Positions 8,119-15,773 of a stretch of DNA of 46,125 nucleotides are shown here, piece after piece. Below the pieces are notes generated by a model. That model saw only the letters and a program-made list of their open reading frames with translations. It made no database searches and was not told where the DNA came from. This stretch comes from a virus. The stretch lies in the IMG/VR virus record IMGVR_UViG_3300010379_000870, positions 1 to 46,125 of that record, one strand, 5' to 3'. A program made the position numbers and the translations under genes. Numbering within the stretch: the stretch's first letter is position 1; the number at the start of each line of letters is the position of its first letter.

Positions 8119-9228
8119 TCAGGAACGAAGGATGCCCCACGCCATCGCGTCGTCGCGGTTAGCGGGCCCAATGTACTCGTAACTGTGACTGATGCGCTTC
8201 GTGCTGCGCGTCCGCTGCATCAGTTTCGAGTGCGAGCGTGCCGCCAAGGAAGGCCGGCGGATCATGCGCCACAACGGCGAGCGTGCCCGGTGCTGCGCAT
8301 AGCCCGGATGGCTGGTCGTGCTGCGGTACGGTTTGCCCGTCGCCTTGAAGACGCCGGCAACATATTCAGCGAGAGCGCTGCCTATGCCAACGCCCTGGAA
8401 ATCGGGCAGGCAAACCGTGCGATGCTCGCGCCAGCCTGGGCTGTGCGGGTGCGGGAAAGGCAACACGGCGCAAAAGGCCGCGGGCGCGCCGCGAACCAAC
8501 GCCACGAAACATTTGGCGGCCGGGTGCAGTGCGCCGCTCAGATAATGATGGTCCTTGAAAAGCGGCCACGCCTGACGACGCACGCGGGCGATTTCCAGCT
8601 CGATGGCGGGACGACGCCGAAGACGCCTCCGTTCCATGGCGCCGGTGTGCGGCTGGAACACCCAATCGGGATCGAGCCAGTCGATGACATCGTAATGGCA
8701 GGTGACGGCCACAAACTTCTGGTTGCGGCGGCGTATCGCTCTGGCCAGTGCCGCGGAGCCAATCTGGGCGACCGTGCGATCGATCACGGACGTGAACTCG
8801 TCCACGACCGCCAGCCTTGGTTTCTCGGCCAGCGTTCGCGCCATGGTCGCGCGGAATTGTTCGCCTTTGGAGAGCACGCGGTACGGCCTGACCCACGACG
8901 GCGGCGAGCTGAAGCCGACCGAGCTGAGCAGCTCGACAATCTCCTTGATGCCCAGGGCAGCGGGAAAACCGTCGAGAAGCGAAGCGTCGGCCGGCCAATC
9001 CCAGCCGGAGACGATGGCGTCGCCAAAAACTTCGCGCGCGATCGTGGTCTTGCCGGAGCCGCTGGGGCCGACGATCAGGCCGATGTTCCAGGAATCGGGC
9101 AGGTCGAAGTCCACCTCCCAGCGTTGCCCGCTGCGCTGGCTGGGCGGCAAGTCGAACAGGCCTTCCATCTTCAAAACCCGTGGCGTGCGCTGCACCGGGC
9201 ATTCCCTCACGATAGTAACGCGCGGCAT
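8119..9228 (-). CDS. ABC-type ATPase fused to a GNAT acetyltransferase-like domain (COG2401-like)
   Basis: A 369-residue protein. Residues about 20-200 are an ABC nucleotide-binding domain: Walker A GPSGSGKT (54-61), signature-like LSKGEQ (119-124), Walker B RLAVVDEF (138-145) and switch H178. Residues about 205-330 look like a GNAT fold, with the acetyl-CoA loop QGVGIG (278-283) after a strand TVCLPDF. No membrane segment, so not a transporter. The order ABC then acetyltransferase matches COG2401. GGAGGG lies upstream of ATG at 9228, and the start overlaps the ParB-like gene by 22 bases. Location between ParB and terminase suggests a DNA-directed role, possibly base modification in the manner of Mu Mom, another GNAT-fold protein (inference). 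Confidence 0.75.
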   Translation of the reverse strand: MPRVTIVRECPVQRTPRVLKMEGLFDLPPSQRSGQRWEVDFDLPDSWNIGLIVGPSGSGKTTIAREVFGDAIVSGWDWPADASLLDGFPAALGIKEIVELLSSVGFSSPPSWVRPYRVLSKGEQFRATMARTLAEKPRLAVVDEFTSVIDRTVAQIGSAALARAIRRRNQKFVAVTCHYDVIDWLDPDWVFQPHTGAMERRRLRRRPAIELEIARVRRQAWPLFKDHHYLSGALHPAAKCFVALVRGAPAAFCAVLPFPHPHSPGWREHRTVCLPDFQGVGIGSALAEYVAGVFKATGKPYRSTTSHPGYAQHRARSPLWRMIRRPSLAARSHSKLMQRTRSTKRISHSYEYIGPANRDDAMAWGILRS

Positions 9229-9758
9229 GTCAGGCCCTCCGCTTGGAGCCGCAGCAAGAGCTCGTCCTGGTGCTGCTCCGAGTTGCACTCGATCAGGATG
9301 CAGAATTGTTCGGGGATAACGTCGGCAACGGTTTTTGGTTCCAGCGGGAGCAGGCCATGCTGCTCGGCGAGGCCGGTGAGCATCTCTTGCAAGGCGGCAT
9401 CACCTGTGTCGATATCGTGCAGAAGGGCGTCCAGCTTGTCGCGGTCGGTGCCGGCGAGCGCGGCAAGCGGGTCGATGGTGGCCAGCAGCTTGGCAGCCTC
9501 GGCTTCGTCCACGTCGAGGATCAGAACCGGGACGAGAGCGTCGGGCGTAGTCTCGGCGCGCAGGTGGCCGTCGATCAACATGAGTTGGCCGCCAGCGATT
9601 TCGCGGGCGAGCAGGGCGTCGGCAAAGCCCACTTCCGCGAGCATGGCACGCAGGGCATCTTGCTGTGCCTGCGGATGTGTCCGCCAGTTCTTGGGGTCGG
9701 GCAGCAAATCGGCCGCACGCACGCGGCGCAGCTCGCGAATGCGGTCGCGAATCGTCAT
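9207..9758 (-). CDS. ParB/sulfiredoxin-like nuclease-fold protein
   Basis: A 183-residue protein starting MTIRDRIRELRRV after AAGGAGA. Motifs of the ParB N-terminal domain are present: VRAADLLPDPKNWRTHP, then REIAGGQLMLIDGHLRAE (GxxxLIDGHxR box) and VPVLILDVDEAEA. The C-terminal 60 residues lack a clear HTH. Phage ParB-like proteins act in DNA binding, partition or as cofactors of DNA-modification genes. It overlaps the HTH/receiver-like gene by ATGA and the ABC/GNAT gene by 22 bases. A longer in-frame extension upstream to 10622 is antisense or out-of-frame shadow of neighbours and was not used. Confidence 0.85.
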   Translation of the reverse strand: MTIRDRIRELRRVRAADLLPDPKNWRTHPQAQQDALRAMLAEVGFADALLAREIAGGQLMLIDGHLRAETTPDALVPVLILDVDEAEAAKLLATIDPLAALAGTDRDKLDALLHDIDTGDAALQEMLTGLAEQHGLLPLEPKTVADVIPEQFCILIECNSEQHQDELLLRLQAEGLTCRALLS

Positions 9759-10318
9759 GATGATTTCTCCTTGAGGCACGCCCAGATGGCGCTGGCCACG
9801 TTGTGCATGTCGACGGGCTTCTGCCAGCACAGGGTAAATCCTGCGGGCGGAACGTGGGCGTCCTCGTTGGCGAGAAGCGCGAGGAGCGTGTCGGGCGCCT
9901 CCGTGGCCAGCAACCCGGCCAGCTCGCGGACATGCTGCATGCCCAGGCCGGCGTCGATGATGGCGGCATGGAAGAAATGGTGCGCGATCACCAGGCCGCA
10001 CTGGATTGGGTTGACTGCCACGGTGACTTCCAGCCGGGCGGCTGACAACGGCATGACAAGATTGGAGTTGTCGCTTGCCAGCAGCACGCTGGGCGACAGG
10101 GGAATCAGACCCTGGCGGCGGGCATGGTGCGCGAGGGCTTCGCAGTCGAGGCGGTGGGCGCGGGCGAACTGCAACGCATCGCGGACAGAGATGCGCCGAT
10201 CCCGGCTGCCCGGCAAACGGTACGCGGGCAGTGCGAGCTTGTCGATCCAGGCAATCACCGTTTTGGACGTGACGCCCATGAGTTTGGCAAGTTGTCCAGT
10301 CGTCAAGGCGGCGCTCAT
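9755..10318 (-). CDS. MerR/excisionase-type HTH protein with a receiver-like domain
   Basis: A 187-residue protein. The N-terminal 70 residues are a MerR-like helix-turn-helix and wing: LTTGQLAKLMGVTSKTVIAW then LPGSRDRRISVRDALQFAR. Residues about 75-165 have alternating strands and helices like a response-regulator receiver (VLLASDN..., ...AAIIDAGLGM... at the position of the phospho-accepting Asp, TLLALLANED, then CWQKPVD with the conserved lysine position). RBS AGGAGG precedes ATG. It heads the ParB, ABC/GNAT, terminase cluster and may regulate it. Confidence 0.65.
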   Translation of the reverse strand: MSAALTTGQLAKLMGVTSKTVIAWIDKLALPAYRLPGSRDRRISVRDALQFARAHRLDCEALAHHARRQGLIPLSPSVLLASDNSNLVMPLSAARLEVTVAVNPIQCGLVIAHHFFHAAIIDAGLGMQHVRELAGLLATEAPDTLLALLANEDAHVPPAGFTLCWQKPVDMHNVASAIWACLKEKSS

Positions 10319-10383
10319 GTGTGAGGTTTCCTCCTGAATGTTGAGTTGCGATTCTGCCAGCCGGCGGCCGCGGGCAGGCTTCT

Positions 10384-10411
10384 CCCCTCTCCCGGAGTAC
10401 CGGGAGAGGGG
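10384..10411. repeat. Perfect 12-bp inverted repeat
   Basis: CCCCTCTCCCGG and its complement flank AGTA. It belongs to the same type as the larger element at 12984-13092. It may act as a terminator or be a mobile palindrome. Confidence 0.8.
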
Positions 10412-10426
10412 AGTGCGCGCTTGGGT

Positions 10427-10602
10427 GCCATGTTTTCGCGGCCCAAGTTGTTACCGAACCCACCCATAGCGCACCTGTGGGGCCGCGAAAGCATGTCGTT
10501 CCCCAACGCAGTGGAGCCATTCGCCGACTGCTCCATGCTTTCGGGCGTTGGCTCTTGGCAGTCTCCGGCAGTAAGCTGGGCCCGAAAGCATGGCACCCAG
10601 TA
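10427..10602. repeat. Nested inverted repeats in the 10319-10632 gap
   Basis: GGTGCCATGTTTTCGCGGCC near 10428 is complementary to a GGGCCCGAAAGCATGGCACC word ending near 10601. Two inner words (GGGGCCGCGAAAGCATG near 10481 and CCATGCTTTCGGGC near 10534) pair likewise. The gap shows no gene; apparent ORFs here are translations of the repeats. It separates the ParB/terminase cluster from the replication cluster and may hold its promoter. Confidence 0.65.
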
Positions 10603-10632
10603 CCAGCCTGCGGCAAAATCACTCACGATCCC

Positions 10633-11316
10633 TTAGCCTGTCAGCCCAAACTGCACGCGTAGTTGATCCAGCGTCGCATCGAGGCGCGTTGCGTCCGAGC
10701 GGTGCTGGTCTTCGCGTATCTTGATGCGTGCCAGGCGTACTTCTTCCTGCTCTCGTCGCGCGATCTGCCCTTGCCAGAACGGATTGAGGGCCTGGTAGTG
10801 CTCCAACGACATCATGCGCTGTTGCTTGCCGTCCCGATCCATCAAGACGGTGCGTTCGCCGAACCAGTGGCCCAGGGCACAGGAACAGAGGACGGCTTGC
10901 GTGTAATAGCTGGCGCCGCCGCGGGCCACCTGAATGGGCCGCCAAACGTTGTCCACCACGGACAGCAAGTGCGGCACGACCACCCGGCCCGAGCCGCCGC
11001 AGCGCGTGCAGGCGCCCTGGTCGCCGTGGTGCTGCTCCTGGTAGTTGGCCTCCACCTCCCGGCGATAGTTCACCGAGCGGGCCAGTCGGATATGCCGTTC
11101 GATGGCCGTCAGGTGCGCGACCACTCGGCCAACGAAGGAAGTGGTAAGGTCGCCGGGATTGGCGATCAGGGAGTCGGTGGCGGCGTTCAGCTCGTGGGCC
11201 GTGTAGCCCAAAGCCAGGTAGCGATCGCACCAGGACATCATCGCATCGCAATCCTGGTTCGAGAGTCCGAAGGCCTGAACGTGCCGAGCGACCCAGCTTT
11301 CATACCAGTCAGGCAT
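10633..11316 (-). CDS. Phage protein with a zinc-finger-like cysteine motif
   Basis: A 227-residue protein not recognised by name. It has an N-terminal helical part, a zinc-binding motif CTRCGGSG (103-110) paired with VLCSCALG about 40 residues later, and a C-terminal charged helix. The pattern CxxCGGxG is DnaJ-like. The start overlaps the replication protein stop by 8 bases, so the two are translationally coupled and it probably serves DNA replication, perhaps as a helicase-loader-type accessory (inference). Confidence 0.65.
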   Translation of the reverse strand: MPDWYESWVARHVQAFGLSNQDCDAMMSWCDRYLALGYTAHELNAATDSLIANPGDLTTSFVGRVVAHLTAIERHIRLARSVNYRREVEANYQEQHHGDQGACTRCGGSGRVVVPHLLSVVDNVWRPIQVARGGASYYTQAVLCSCALGHWFGERTVLMDRDGKQQRMMSLEHYQALNPFWQGQIARREQEEVRLARIKIREDQHRSDATRLDATLDQLRVQFGLTG

Positions 11317-12082
11317 GGCGGAACCTCGCGGTTTTGACGCGCTGCACTCGTTGCCACGCGGTTTCGTATTTGAGGGCGGTGACGTTTTGCTGTTGCATCA
11401 GCCGCTCCTTGAACTGCCAGAAGTGCTCGCCGCGATCCCGGCCGCCATCCTCGACGGTCTTCAGGAGCTCCCGCGGCTCGAAGCCCAGGCGGAGCAGCTC
11501 GCGGAATTCCGCGGCCTTGTCGTTCTCGTCGTCGGCCGGCAAGCGGTTCTTGCGGCGCGTGAGGTAAGAGCACCAGGTTTTCGCCAATTCCTCCGCCGAA
11601 GGCGGCGCAGGAATGGGATGCATGCATTCTTCGACAACACCGGCGCGGTCCTTTCCTTTCCCTTCCCCTTCCTGTTCCCTTCCCTTCCCTTCCTCTAATG
11701 CTTGCACGTGCATGCGCGTGCGTGCTTCTTCCTCCGCGACCTCGGTAGGCGAGGGGGGCAGTTTAGAAAGAGGCTCGCGATTATTGATGCGCTGATGATC
11801 CGCCCAGCTAGGAATCCGGCCATAGACCTTGCCATCGACCTCGTACCGCTCCAGGAACCCCGCCTGGGCGAGTGTGTCGAGGACGAGCGAAAAATCGACC
11901 CGGTCGTACGGCAAGATGCTGATCTTCAATTCTTCAGGCCGCCATTTGAATCGCCCGGAGCGGTCGGCTTCTAGCCAAAGCCCCTCGAAGGCAAGCCGAA
12001 CAGGCAGCTTGGTCGTCTCTTCGAGCTGGAAGAGTCCAAAGTGTTTGAAGAACTCGGGTTTAACGGTACGGATACGGCTCAT
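11309..12082 (-). CDS. Phage replication (replisome organiser-like) protein
   Basis: A 257-residue protein. The N-terminus MSRIRTVKPEFFKHFGLFQL, with a winged-helix-like ARLAFEGLWLEADRSGRF-type stretch and VLDTLAQAGFLERYEV..., is the usual start of phage replication initiator/organiser proteins. A linker rich in E, G and K (about 125-150) separates a C-terminal helical domain (YLTRRKNRLPADDENDKAAE), which resembles DnaT/DnaD-type C-terminal regions. RBS GAGGAC precedes the ATG. It probably opens or marks the phage origin and recruits the host helicase. Confidence 0.7.
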   Translation of the reverse strand: MSRIRTVKPEFFKHFGLFQLEETTKLPVRLAFEGLWLEADRSGRFKWRPEELKISILPYDRVDFSLVLDTLAQAGFLERYEVDGKVYGRIPSWADHQRINNREPLSKLPPSPTEVAEEEARTRMHVQALEEGKGREQEGEGKGKDRAGVVEECMHPIPAPPSAEELAKTWCSYLTRRKNRLPADDENDKAAEFRELLRLGFEPRELLKTVEDGGRDRGEHFWQFKERLMQQQNVTALKYETAWQRVQRVKTARFRHA

Positions 12083-12109
12083 GATTTTGGTCCTCGGTCA
12101 GGTGAGAGT

Positions 12110-12460
12110 TCATGTGGTTGCGGCCCGGCGCTCCACGATGCGACGCGCTCGGCAGACGAAGCAGGGCTCGCTTGCCGGGCATGTATGCCCATTGCTCAAT
12201 GTCCGTTTTGCATAGTCCACAAGCGCTGCCAGGTCCTGACGCGCTTGGCGAAGTTCGATCCACTGGCCGCCGGAATCGTGCAGCAGCTCCACGTGCATTT
12301 GCCAGTAGTGCAGGGCTTCTTGCTCCGAACGCCTCAGAGCTTGGTCCTTGCGTTCACAGGCTTCGCTGAGGTAGGCACAGCGGACACGCAATTCGCGCAG
12401 CTCGATCACCTCCGCCTGGGCGCTGCGTTCGCCAGGCGTGGTCTCCAGCAGTGGATTCAT
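12110..12460 (-). CDS. Small coiled-coil phage protein with C-terminal Cys pair
   Basis: A 116-residue protein. Heptad-like helix from about 15 to 85 (VIELRELRVRCAYLSEACER), then HTCPASEPCFVCRAR, which holds three cysteines near the C-terminus. GGAGG precedes the ATG, and the start overlaps the previous gene by ATGA. It lies just upstream of the replication protein. Not recognised. Confidence 0.6.
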   Translation of the reverse strand: MNPLLETTPGERSAQAEVIELRELRVRCAYLSEACERKDQALRRSEQEALHYWQMHVELLHDSGGQWIELRQARQDLAALVDYAKRTLSNGHTCPASEPCFVCRARRIVERRAATT

Positions 12461-12915
12461 CCTTCGCCTCCCAGATCGACAATCTGCTCCTCGAGCACCG
12501 CCCTGTCGGCCTCGGCCAGGTTGCTGGTGCAGGCGCCGGCCCTGGCGTCGCGCACCAGGCGAACCGCGTCGGCCAGGCTGCCGGCACGCACCCAGTCCCG
12601 GCCGTCCCATACCTGGGCGACAACGGTGCGCCGGCCCAGGAAGTCCTCCGTGACCTGCACGCTGGCATCGGGATTGGTGACGTCGAGTGCCTTGAGGTGG
12701 CGCAGCGCTTGCGAGAACGTCATGGGGCCGCGCACGGAAGCGCCGTGGCACTCGGGACAAAGGACCTCCTCGGGCCCATTAGGCTGCCGGCCTGCAGCCT
12801 TGACCACAGCCGCGGGCGTGTTGTTCTCGCCAAGAGCGATCTCGAAACGCGCATTCCACTCGACCCACTCTGGCGAGGGAATGAAACCACGGTCTTCACA
12901 TTGGGAACAATGCAT
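12457..12915 (-). CDS. Zinc-ribbon phage protein
   Basis: A 152-residue protein starting MHCSQCEDRGFIPSPEW, with a second pair LCPECHGASVRG about 40 residues later: a two-pair zinc site. The remaining part has a WDGRDWVRAGSLADAVRLVR motif. The longer frame to 13056 reads through a repeat, so the ATG at 12915 (AAAGG upstream) is chosen. Function unknown, probably nucleic-acid binding. Confidence 0.65.
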   Translation of the reverse strand: MHCSQCEDRGFIPSPEWVEWNARFEIALGENNTPAAVVKAAGRQPNGPEEVLCPECHGASVRGPMTFSQALRHLKALDVTNPDASVQVTEDFLGRRTVVAQVWDGRDWVRAGSLADAVRLVRDARAGACTSNLAEADRAVLEEQIVDLGGEG

Positions 12916-12983
12916 GGGGGGCCTTTCGTTGGAAGGATTGCGAATTTCAACAATGAACGAAGGACTAAGAGCCTTTCGGATAG

Positions 12984-13092
12984 CCCCTCTCCCCCGTACT
13001 CGGGGGAGAGGGGCTGGGGTGAGGGGGCAGGACTTTCCCAGGCAAAACCCCCTCACCCCCGGCCCCTCTCCCCCGAGTACAGGGGAGAGGGG
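12984..13092. repeat. Double palindrome rich in C and G runs
   Basis: First hairpin: CCCCTCTCCCCCG (12984-12996), TACT, complement at 13001-13013. A second related hairpin lies at about 13063-13092, and the two units are inverted copies of each other around position 13038. Such GAGGGGCTGGGGTGAGG-type elements look dispersed; related shorter units are at 10384-10411. No gene lies in 12916-13111. Confidence 0.85.
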
Positions 13093-13111
13093 AGGCCCCG
13101 TCGGATAATGT

Positions 13112-13318
13112 CTAGGGACTGGCCGCCGGCACGCGCGGCACGCTGCAGCCCACGACCTTGAGCTTGATGGTCCAGCGCGCGCAGCAGTCCTCGCAGCGCA
13201 GGTCGAGGTGGGCGACCATGCCTTCTTCGCGCCACCAGCGCACTTCGAGCGCAGGCTTTTCGCTCAGGCACACGGGGCAGCTTTCGCAGCCATCCACATA
13301 TGGAGGGAGCGTGGTCAT
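13112..13318 (-). CDS. Small zinc-finger protein
   Basis: A 68-residue protein starting MTTLPPYVDGCESCPVCLSE, with a second pair LRCEDCCARW. This gives a four-cysteine zinc ribbon. AAGGA is 8-9 bases before the ATG at 13318, favouring it over the ATG two codons upstream. Not recognised further. Confidence 0.55.
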   Translation of the reverse strand: MTTLPPYVDGCESCPVCLSEKPALEVRWWREEGMVAHLDLRCEDCCARWTIKLKVVGCSVPRVPAASP

Positions 13319-13496
13319 GAGCATGGTCCTTCGACACAGGTCCGCGCTGGACCATGGACAACGGGTTACGAATAAAAGTCCTTGGCCCTTGGCATTGTGC
13401 GTGTCAGGCTGTCAGGTTCGCCACCAGTCCAGTCGGACAGGCAGGCCTTGTCAGGTAGTCAACGAATGAGAAATGATCGCGCTATCGTGGAGAATT

Positions 13497-13682
13497 CGTT
13501 TAACCGCGAGCCAGCGGCGAGCGCGTGTACATAAGGCAAACAGCCTCCCCATGGTCAGGGAGCGAAACCAATCGCGCAGGTAGTGAGAATTCGTTTAACC
13601 GCGAGCCCACGGCGAGCGCGTGTACAGAAGGGAACCAGCGTCCCGATTGTTCACGCGCTCGCCGCTGGCTCGCGGTTAAACG
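13497..13682. repeat. Three copies of the long palindromic repeat unit
   Basis: Units at 13497-13531 (+), 13592-13627 (+) and 13647-13682 (inverted). The last two form a hairpin equivalent to 7370-7460. Both plus units are preceded by AGAATTCG. Small differences (GCCCACGG for GCCAGCGG) show divergence. The 13319-13751 gap has no other recognisable feature. Confidence 0.9.
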
Positions 13683-13751
13683 AAAATTGGCTGTGAGGAC
13701 GCGTAAGGCGTTCCCAAAATGATCAGAGAGCGGATGCCACGAGAAAACGGG

Positions 13752-14168
13752 CTAGGGCGCTCCCTGAACCGCCGGCGCCCGGCAATACCCCTGCGCGGTG
13801 ACCACAAGGCAGCCACGGCGAACCAGGCCGGAAAGGATGGCGCGGAAATAGCTGTTGAAACGGTAGCCAGCTTTGTTGGCGAGCGTTCGCGCCGTGAGCG
13901 TGTTGTCGCGCAGGGCCTCGAGGATATCGCGCTCGATGGGGCTCAGCGTCTCGCTAGGATTCTCGGGCGGGCAAGCAGTTGCCCCGGCCGGCTTGTCAAG
14001 CGTGGTTGGTGCCTGGCCGCGTGGGCCGGCGTAAACGTAGACAGCGAAGTCGCAATTCTCGGCGCTTTCATAAAGGCCCTGCGGCAACCGTTGACCGGAG
14101 TCGATTAGGGTGAGGAGAATTTCGGTGGCCTTGGAGCCGAGCAGCTTGCGCAGGTCGGACGATGACAT
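13752..14168 (-). CDS. Small protein with a C-terminal winged helix-turn-helix
   Basis: A 138-residue protein beginning MSSSDLRKLLGSKATEILL. The C-terminal third reads LSPIERDILEALRDNTLTAR, then TLANKAGYRFNSYFRAILSGL and VRRGCLVVTAQGY, a winged helix-turn-helix. Likely a phage regulator. Its first codons are inside a 40-base direct repeat whose other copy (15774-15813) starts the same reading frame on the far side of the ATPase gene. A sigma70-like promoter lies at 14257-14284. Confidence 0.6.
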   Translation of the reverse strand: MSSSDLRKLLGSKATEILLTLIDSGQRLPQGLYESAENCDFAVYVYAGPRGQAPTTLDKPAGATACPPENPSETLSPIERDILEALRDNTLTARTLANKAGYRFNSYFRAILSGLVRRGCLVVTAQGYCRAPAVQGAP

Positions 14169-14188
14169 GGCGAGCATTCCCTGGAAAG
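14149..14188. repeat. Direct repeat, left copy, bounding the ATPase segment
   Basis: Matches 15774-15813 at 38 of 40 positions, with 28 identical bases in a row at 14149-14176. It covers the start codon of the 13752-14168 gene. The two copies are 1625 bases apart. Confidence 0.9.
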
Positions 14189-14256
14189 AAGCGACGCATC
14201 CATGACCGCCTGCTTCCAATCACGCCAGCTGCGGCCGACGCGGGCAGACTTGGGGC

Positions 14257-14284
14257 AGTATAATGTACATGCGTACAGATTCAA
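14257..14284 (-). promoter_or_regulatory. Promoter with inverted repeat in the spacer
   Basis: On the minus strand, TTGAAT (14279-14284), a 16-base spacer and TATACT (14257-14262). The spacer contains TGTAC and GTACA arms separated by four bases (14264-14277), a likely operator. It would drive the winged-HTH gene starting at 14168, with a leader of about 80 bases. Confidence 0.55.
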
Positions 14285-14355
14285 GGGGAGTAGGAAGGAA
14301 TTGTCCTGGCCCTCAATACAAGTGCCCAGAGGGAGTTCTGCTGAACAATTACGTC

Positions 14356-15567
14356 CTATTCCTCCTCCTGCAACTGGCGCGAAATGAAGCGCCCTAGTAA
14401 TGGAACAGCGAATGAATATTTCCCATGCCGGTTTTTGTAAACGAGTCCCGCATCGCACAAGTTGACTAGCATCTGGCTGATATGACTCGGACTGAATGGC
14501 TTACCCGGCAAGTCGCGGGATTTCTCGGCTATTTCTTGAACTGTGAATTCTCGGTCTGCTGTTTCCAGATGTGCAATCACTGTCAGCAACTCCCTTTGCC
14601 GGTCGGTTGCACGCGCCCAGCGGCCAGCGAAGAAATCACTGTCGAGTTTCCGCGTGATGTCGGCTATTGGTACGGCGGCTCGTTGGCCGGCATCTACTTT
14701 TTGAACAAAAACGTCATACACTTCTCGACAAATGAACTGGATGAAATAGGGGTAGCCTCCTGATTCGGAGATTATCAACTGCACGGAACTGTCACTGATG
14801 TTGACCGGGCACTTGCTATCCTGGATAGGTTTCTGGATGGCATCCTTGCTGTCCGCTTCTTTGAGACGGTCCACGGGGACAACTCTGAACATCCGCTCCG
14901 CGAAGGTTCGCGCCTCCACGAGTTTCGGGAAAAGAGTTGGCAGGCCAACGAGGACAAGCATGAACGGTATCTCTTTCTTCTGAATAGATTGAAAGAGGTC
15001 CAGCAGCAGCGACAACGGGAACTCTTTTTCTGCGGCGTGATCCGACAAATTCTGTGCTTCATCGTAGGCGAAGATCACTCCACGTGAGCCACGCTGCTTC
15101 AAGCACTGCCATACTAGCTCTAGGACGGTCTTGAGCTTGTCGGAGACCAGGCCAGGAGTTTTCTTATACAACTCACTCATTAGCTCGAAATTCATCGTCC
15201 TGGCCTTCTGTGTTCTCTCCGATTGGAAGCCGATTCTTGCAATCTCGTCTGTTCCAACCACGATCCCTGACGTGACTACCGCGAGGTCCGTAATCAACCT
15301 TATCGCGATTCGCTCCTCGCTGATGCTTGTTGATTCAGACAAATCCGTGCCTACCCAAAGCCAACCTTCCTTGATTGCTAGCGGTTTGAAGGTGTCAAGC
15401 AGCACAGTCTTTCCTGTCCCCCGCAGCCCGGTCAGAACCAGATTCTCCATGATGATGTTCTGAGTGAGCAGCCTCAAGAATTCTTTAGTCTCTTGCGTCC
15501 GGCCTGCGAGGTATGGCGGTCTATGGCCGGCGCCAGGGCGAAATGGGTTTGTAAATCTGCTGGCCAT
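14356..15567 (-). CDS. AAA+ (ORC1/AAA_16-like) ATPase with C-terminal winged-helix region
   Basis: A 403-residue cytosolic ATPase. Walker A GLRGTGKT (47-54), Walker B RGVIFAYDEAQNL (161-173, acidic D168 E169) and a sensor-1-like FMLVLVGLPTL follow the order of ORC1-like archaeal/bacterial ATPases. The last 90 residues (RQRELLTVIAHL..., FTVQEIAEKS..., FSPSHISQMLVNLCDAGLV) look like a winged helix. GGAG precedes the ATG. Lower GC than neighbours. It is probably acquired cargo, as it is bounded by direct repeats; a sensing or defence role is possible but unproven. Confidence 0.8.
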   Translation of the reverse strand: MASRFTNPFRPGAGHRPPYLAGRTQETKEFLRLLTQNIIMENLVLTGLRGTGKTVLLDTFKPLAIKEGWLWVGTDLSESTSISEERIAIRLITDLAVVTSGIVVGTDEIARIGFQSERTQKARTMNFELMSELYKKTPGLVSDKLKTVLELVWQCLKQRGSRGVIFAYDEAQNLSDHAAEKEFPLSLLLDLFQSIQKKEIPFMLVLVGLPTLFPKLVEARTFAERMFRVVPVDRLKEADSKDAIQKPIQDSKCPVNISDSSVQLIISESGGYPYFIQFICREVYDVFVQKVDAGQRAAVPIADITRKLDSDFFAGRWARATDRQRELLTVIAHLETADREFTVQEIAEKSRDLPGKPFSPSHISQMLVNLCDAGLVYKNRHGKYSFAVPLLGRFISRQLQEEE

Positions 15568-15612
15568 ATTGCATCTCCGTGAGCACTGTCACTAAATAAA
15601 GGCTCCAGACTA

Positions 15613-15640
15613 ACTTTATGGCACTGGCTAATTTGGTCAA
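15613..15640 (-). promoter_or_regulatory. Sigma70-like promoter of the AAA+ ATPase gene
   Basis: On the minus strand, TTGACC (15635-15640), 16-base spacer, TAAAGT (15613-15618). Predicted start near 15606 leaves about 40 bases of leader. A GTGA...TCAC imperfect palindrome lies at about 15580-15593, between the start site and the ribosome-binding site. Confidence 0.5.
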
Positions 15641-15773
15641 GAGCAGAAATGAAGATGGCCGGTGCCAGCCCGGCCATCGGTCACGGCAGGAACGATGACG
15701 GGGCCCCAGCCACACGGCACTCCCCCAAACTTCTCAGGAGTTGTGGCCTGGTCTACTGACCATGCCACCCGCC

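Noticed and set aside
8185-9774. Plus-strand frame of 529 codons
   Set aside because: It lies antisense to the ABC/GNAT and ParB-like genes, which have clear motifs and ribosome-binding sites. High GC in third positions creates long antisense frames.
9243-10337. Plus-strand frame of 364 codons
   Set aside because: Antisense to the HTH and ParB-like genes; no ribosome-binding site or recognisable domain.
10315-10626. Minus-strand frame of 103 codons in the 10.3-10.6 kb gap
   Set aside because: It translates the CATGCTTTCGGGC repeats and has no ribosome-binding site.
12041-13108. Plus-strand frame of 355 codons
   Set aside because: Antisense to three coupled minus-strand genes and runs into the CCCCTCTCCCC repeat.
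13497-13682. Possible CRISPR array
   Set aside because: Only three units with unequal spacers and inverted order, no cas genes; better explained as palindromic repeats.
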